A model generated the notes under the pieces. That model was not told where the DNA came from and did no database searches. It worked only from the letters and a program-made list of their open reading frames with translations. From BOG-908 sp965198825 (lineage in GTDB: Bacteria; Pseudomonadota; Alphaproteobacteria; Acetobacterales; Acetobacteraceae): a stretch of 64,000 nucleotides of DNA. The DNA is taken from positions 372,001-436,000 of the forward strand of contig CBDAQB010000001.1 of assembly GCA_965198825.1 (NCBI GenBank), written 5' to 3'. This document shows, piece by piece, positions 63,146 through 64,000 of this stretch; within the stretch, counting starts at the first letter, position 1, and each line of letters begins with the position of its first letter. The position numbers and the translations under genes were made by a program.

Positions 63146-64000
63146 CTAGAGGCGAAGCTCAGCCGCTAGGATCATCGCGTAGTGGGTGGCATCGAGCAGC
63201 GTATAGCGACCACTCAGGCGGTCGCGCAAATAGACGTTCATGGGGGTTCGCGCTATATCGAACCCTTCGCTGGCGAGTTGCGACTTGACAGGCTTGTACG
63301 TTTGCGTGCTCGGCAGCGAGGCACAGATGCGCAGGAAGAGCGGCTGTGCCTCATTGATGAGTTCACTTGTCACGTGCTTGGCAAACCTCTTGATGTCGAA
63401 GCCGGGCTCAGTGGTGATAGCGGCCATGCCGGCGCGTCCGTCATGGCCCGGCACCGCTACTGGGTAGACCACCGCACCGCTAATGCCGGGACATCTGAGC
63501 AGCGTCTGAGCGACCTGTGTGGTGGCTACGTTTTCGCCTTTCCAGCGAAACGTGTCACCCAGCCGATCGACAAAGTAAAAGAAGCCGTCGGCATCCTTGC
63601 GCATGAGGTCGCCGGTCCTGAACCAGGCGTCGCCTTTTGCGAGAACATCGTGCGCGACCTTGCGTGAGGTAGCGTCGTGATCGGTGTAGCCTTCGAAGCC
63701 GCGTGTCGCCTCAGTAGCGCTGATCCTGCCAAGAGCTTCTCCGGACTGCCCTTGCGGGCAAGGCATACAGAGCCCGTTCTCTCCACGCAGCAACTCGCCA
63801 CTTTCGAGGTCGCAGGCAACCAACACGACAGGCGATCGAAAAGCGAGCGAGGGCGGCAGTCGCCCGATTGATCCAGGGCGACCCTCGCAGTTATAGAGCG
63901 CCACATTTCCTTCAGTGGAAGCATAAAATTCGAGGACTTTCGGGATGGCAAAATGGGTCTGAAATTGCTCCCAAATGTCGCCTTGCAACCCGTTGCCGCA
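63146..64000 (-). CDS. FATP-type long/very-long-chain acyl-CoA synthetase, 3' part
   Basis: 285 codons of a leftward gene whose start lies beyond the right edge: the frame is open to base 64000 (CGNGLQGDIWEQF). It covers the C-terminal half of an ANL enzyme of the fatty-acid-transport-protein type: FYASTEGNVALYNCEGRPGSIGR, WFRTGDLMRKDADGFFYFVDRLGDTFRWKGENVATTQVA, then a C-terminal domain ending LAAELRL. It probably activates fatty or bile-acid-like carboxylates to CoA esters. It converges on the ACP/ligase/SDR operon. The TTG at 63988 should not be taken as the start. Confidence 0.88.
   Translation of the reverse strand, partial: CGNGLQGDIWEQFQTHFAIPKVLEFYASTEGNVALYNCEGRPGSIGRLPPSLAFRSPVVLVACDLESGELLRGENGLCMPCPQGQSGEALGRISATEATRGFEGYTDHDATSRKVAHDVLAKGDAWFRTGDLMRKDADGFFYFVDRLGDTFRWKGENVATTQVAQTLLRCPGISGAVVYPVAVPGHDGRAGMAAITTEPGFDIKRFAKHVTSELINEAQPLFLRICASLPSTQTYKPVKSQLASEGFDIARTPMNVYLRDRLSGRYTLLDATHYAMILAAELRL

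Overview
The window reads as an alphaproteobacterium, most likely Hyphomicrobiales (Rhizobiales) of a Methylobacterium, Bradyrhizobium or Beijerinckia-like type. The basis is family content rather than any marker gene: several short 'RYFF' DUF6894 proteins, a set of Crp/Fnr regulators with a C-terminal CxC motif, GAF-PAS-GGDEF-EAL proteins, a T5orf172-type GIY-YIG protein and a choice-of-anchor P-like secreted protein. I see no rRNA, tRNA, CRISPR array or replication gene, so I cannot tell chromosome from plasmid.

Layout. (1) 1-7243: a leftward operon with a secreted beta-roll protein, a WsaF-like glycosyltransferase with four N-terminal FD..Y/HY..G..EG modules, a fatty acyl-AMP ligase, an acyl carrier protein, an AlgX/AlgJ-like SGNH acyltransferase with TPRs, and a partial gene leaving the window. 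The last four junctions are all 4-base ATGA overlaps. The set looks like a machine for putting a fatty acyl group on a surface glycan. (2) 7430-21046: a signalling island with three Crp/Fnr regulators, two paralogous GAF-PAS-PAS-GGDEF-EAL proteins facing apart, two DUF6894 genes and a secreted repeat protein. (3) 21300-25600: wreckage, with a decayed IS3 element, an IS1595 remnant, an rppH-like fragment and a few small ORFs. (4) 25816-38966: response regulator, sulfotransferase, LysR/MFS pair with a broken SDR, NUDIX protein, frameshifted mgtC, truncated hsdR, an unknown repeat protein, and a CsoR/FrmR-like repressor divergent from a manganese catalase.

(5) 39260-49502: redox and detoxification genes in three divergent regulator/operon units. 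MarR faces ABM, alpha/beta hydrolase, peroxiredoxin and Old Yellow Enzyme; one LysR faces an SDR; another LysR faces an MDR dehydrogenase, a DUF302 protein and a TehA-like channel. (6) 50060-58105: an SDR with a Tat-like leader, fragments of an ATP-dependent DNA ligase, an EAL domain and a beta-roll protein, a GIY-YIG protein, a second DUF6894 to Crp/Fnr pair, a frameshifted IS1595 transposase, another DUF6894 gene and a secreted laminin-G-like protein. (7) 59064-64000: a rightward operon of PAS-LuxR regulator, acyl carrier protein, adenylate-forming ligase and SDR reductase, facing a partial FATP-type acyl-CoA synthetase.

Themes. Lipid activation on carrier proteins lies at both ends. Crp/Fnr plus DUF6894 pairs and c-di-GMP enzymes suggest stress or surface-life signalling. 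The middle is a mobile, decaying accessory region. Many breaks are single-base indels, several in homopolymers, so sequencing error must be separated from true decay.
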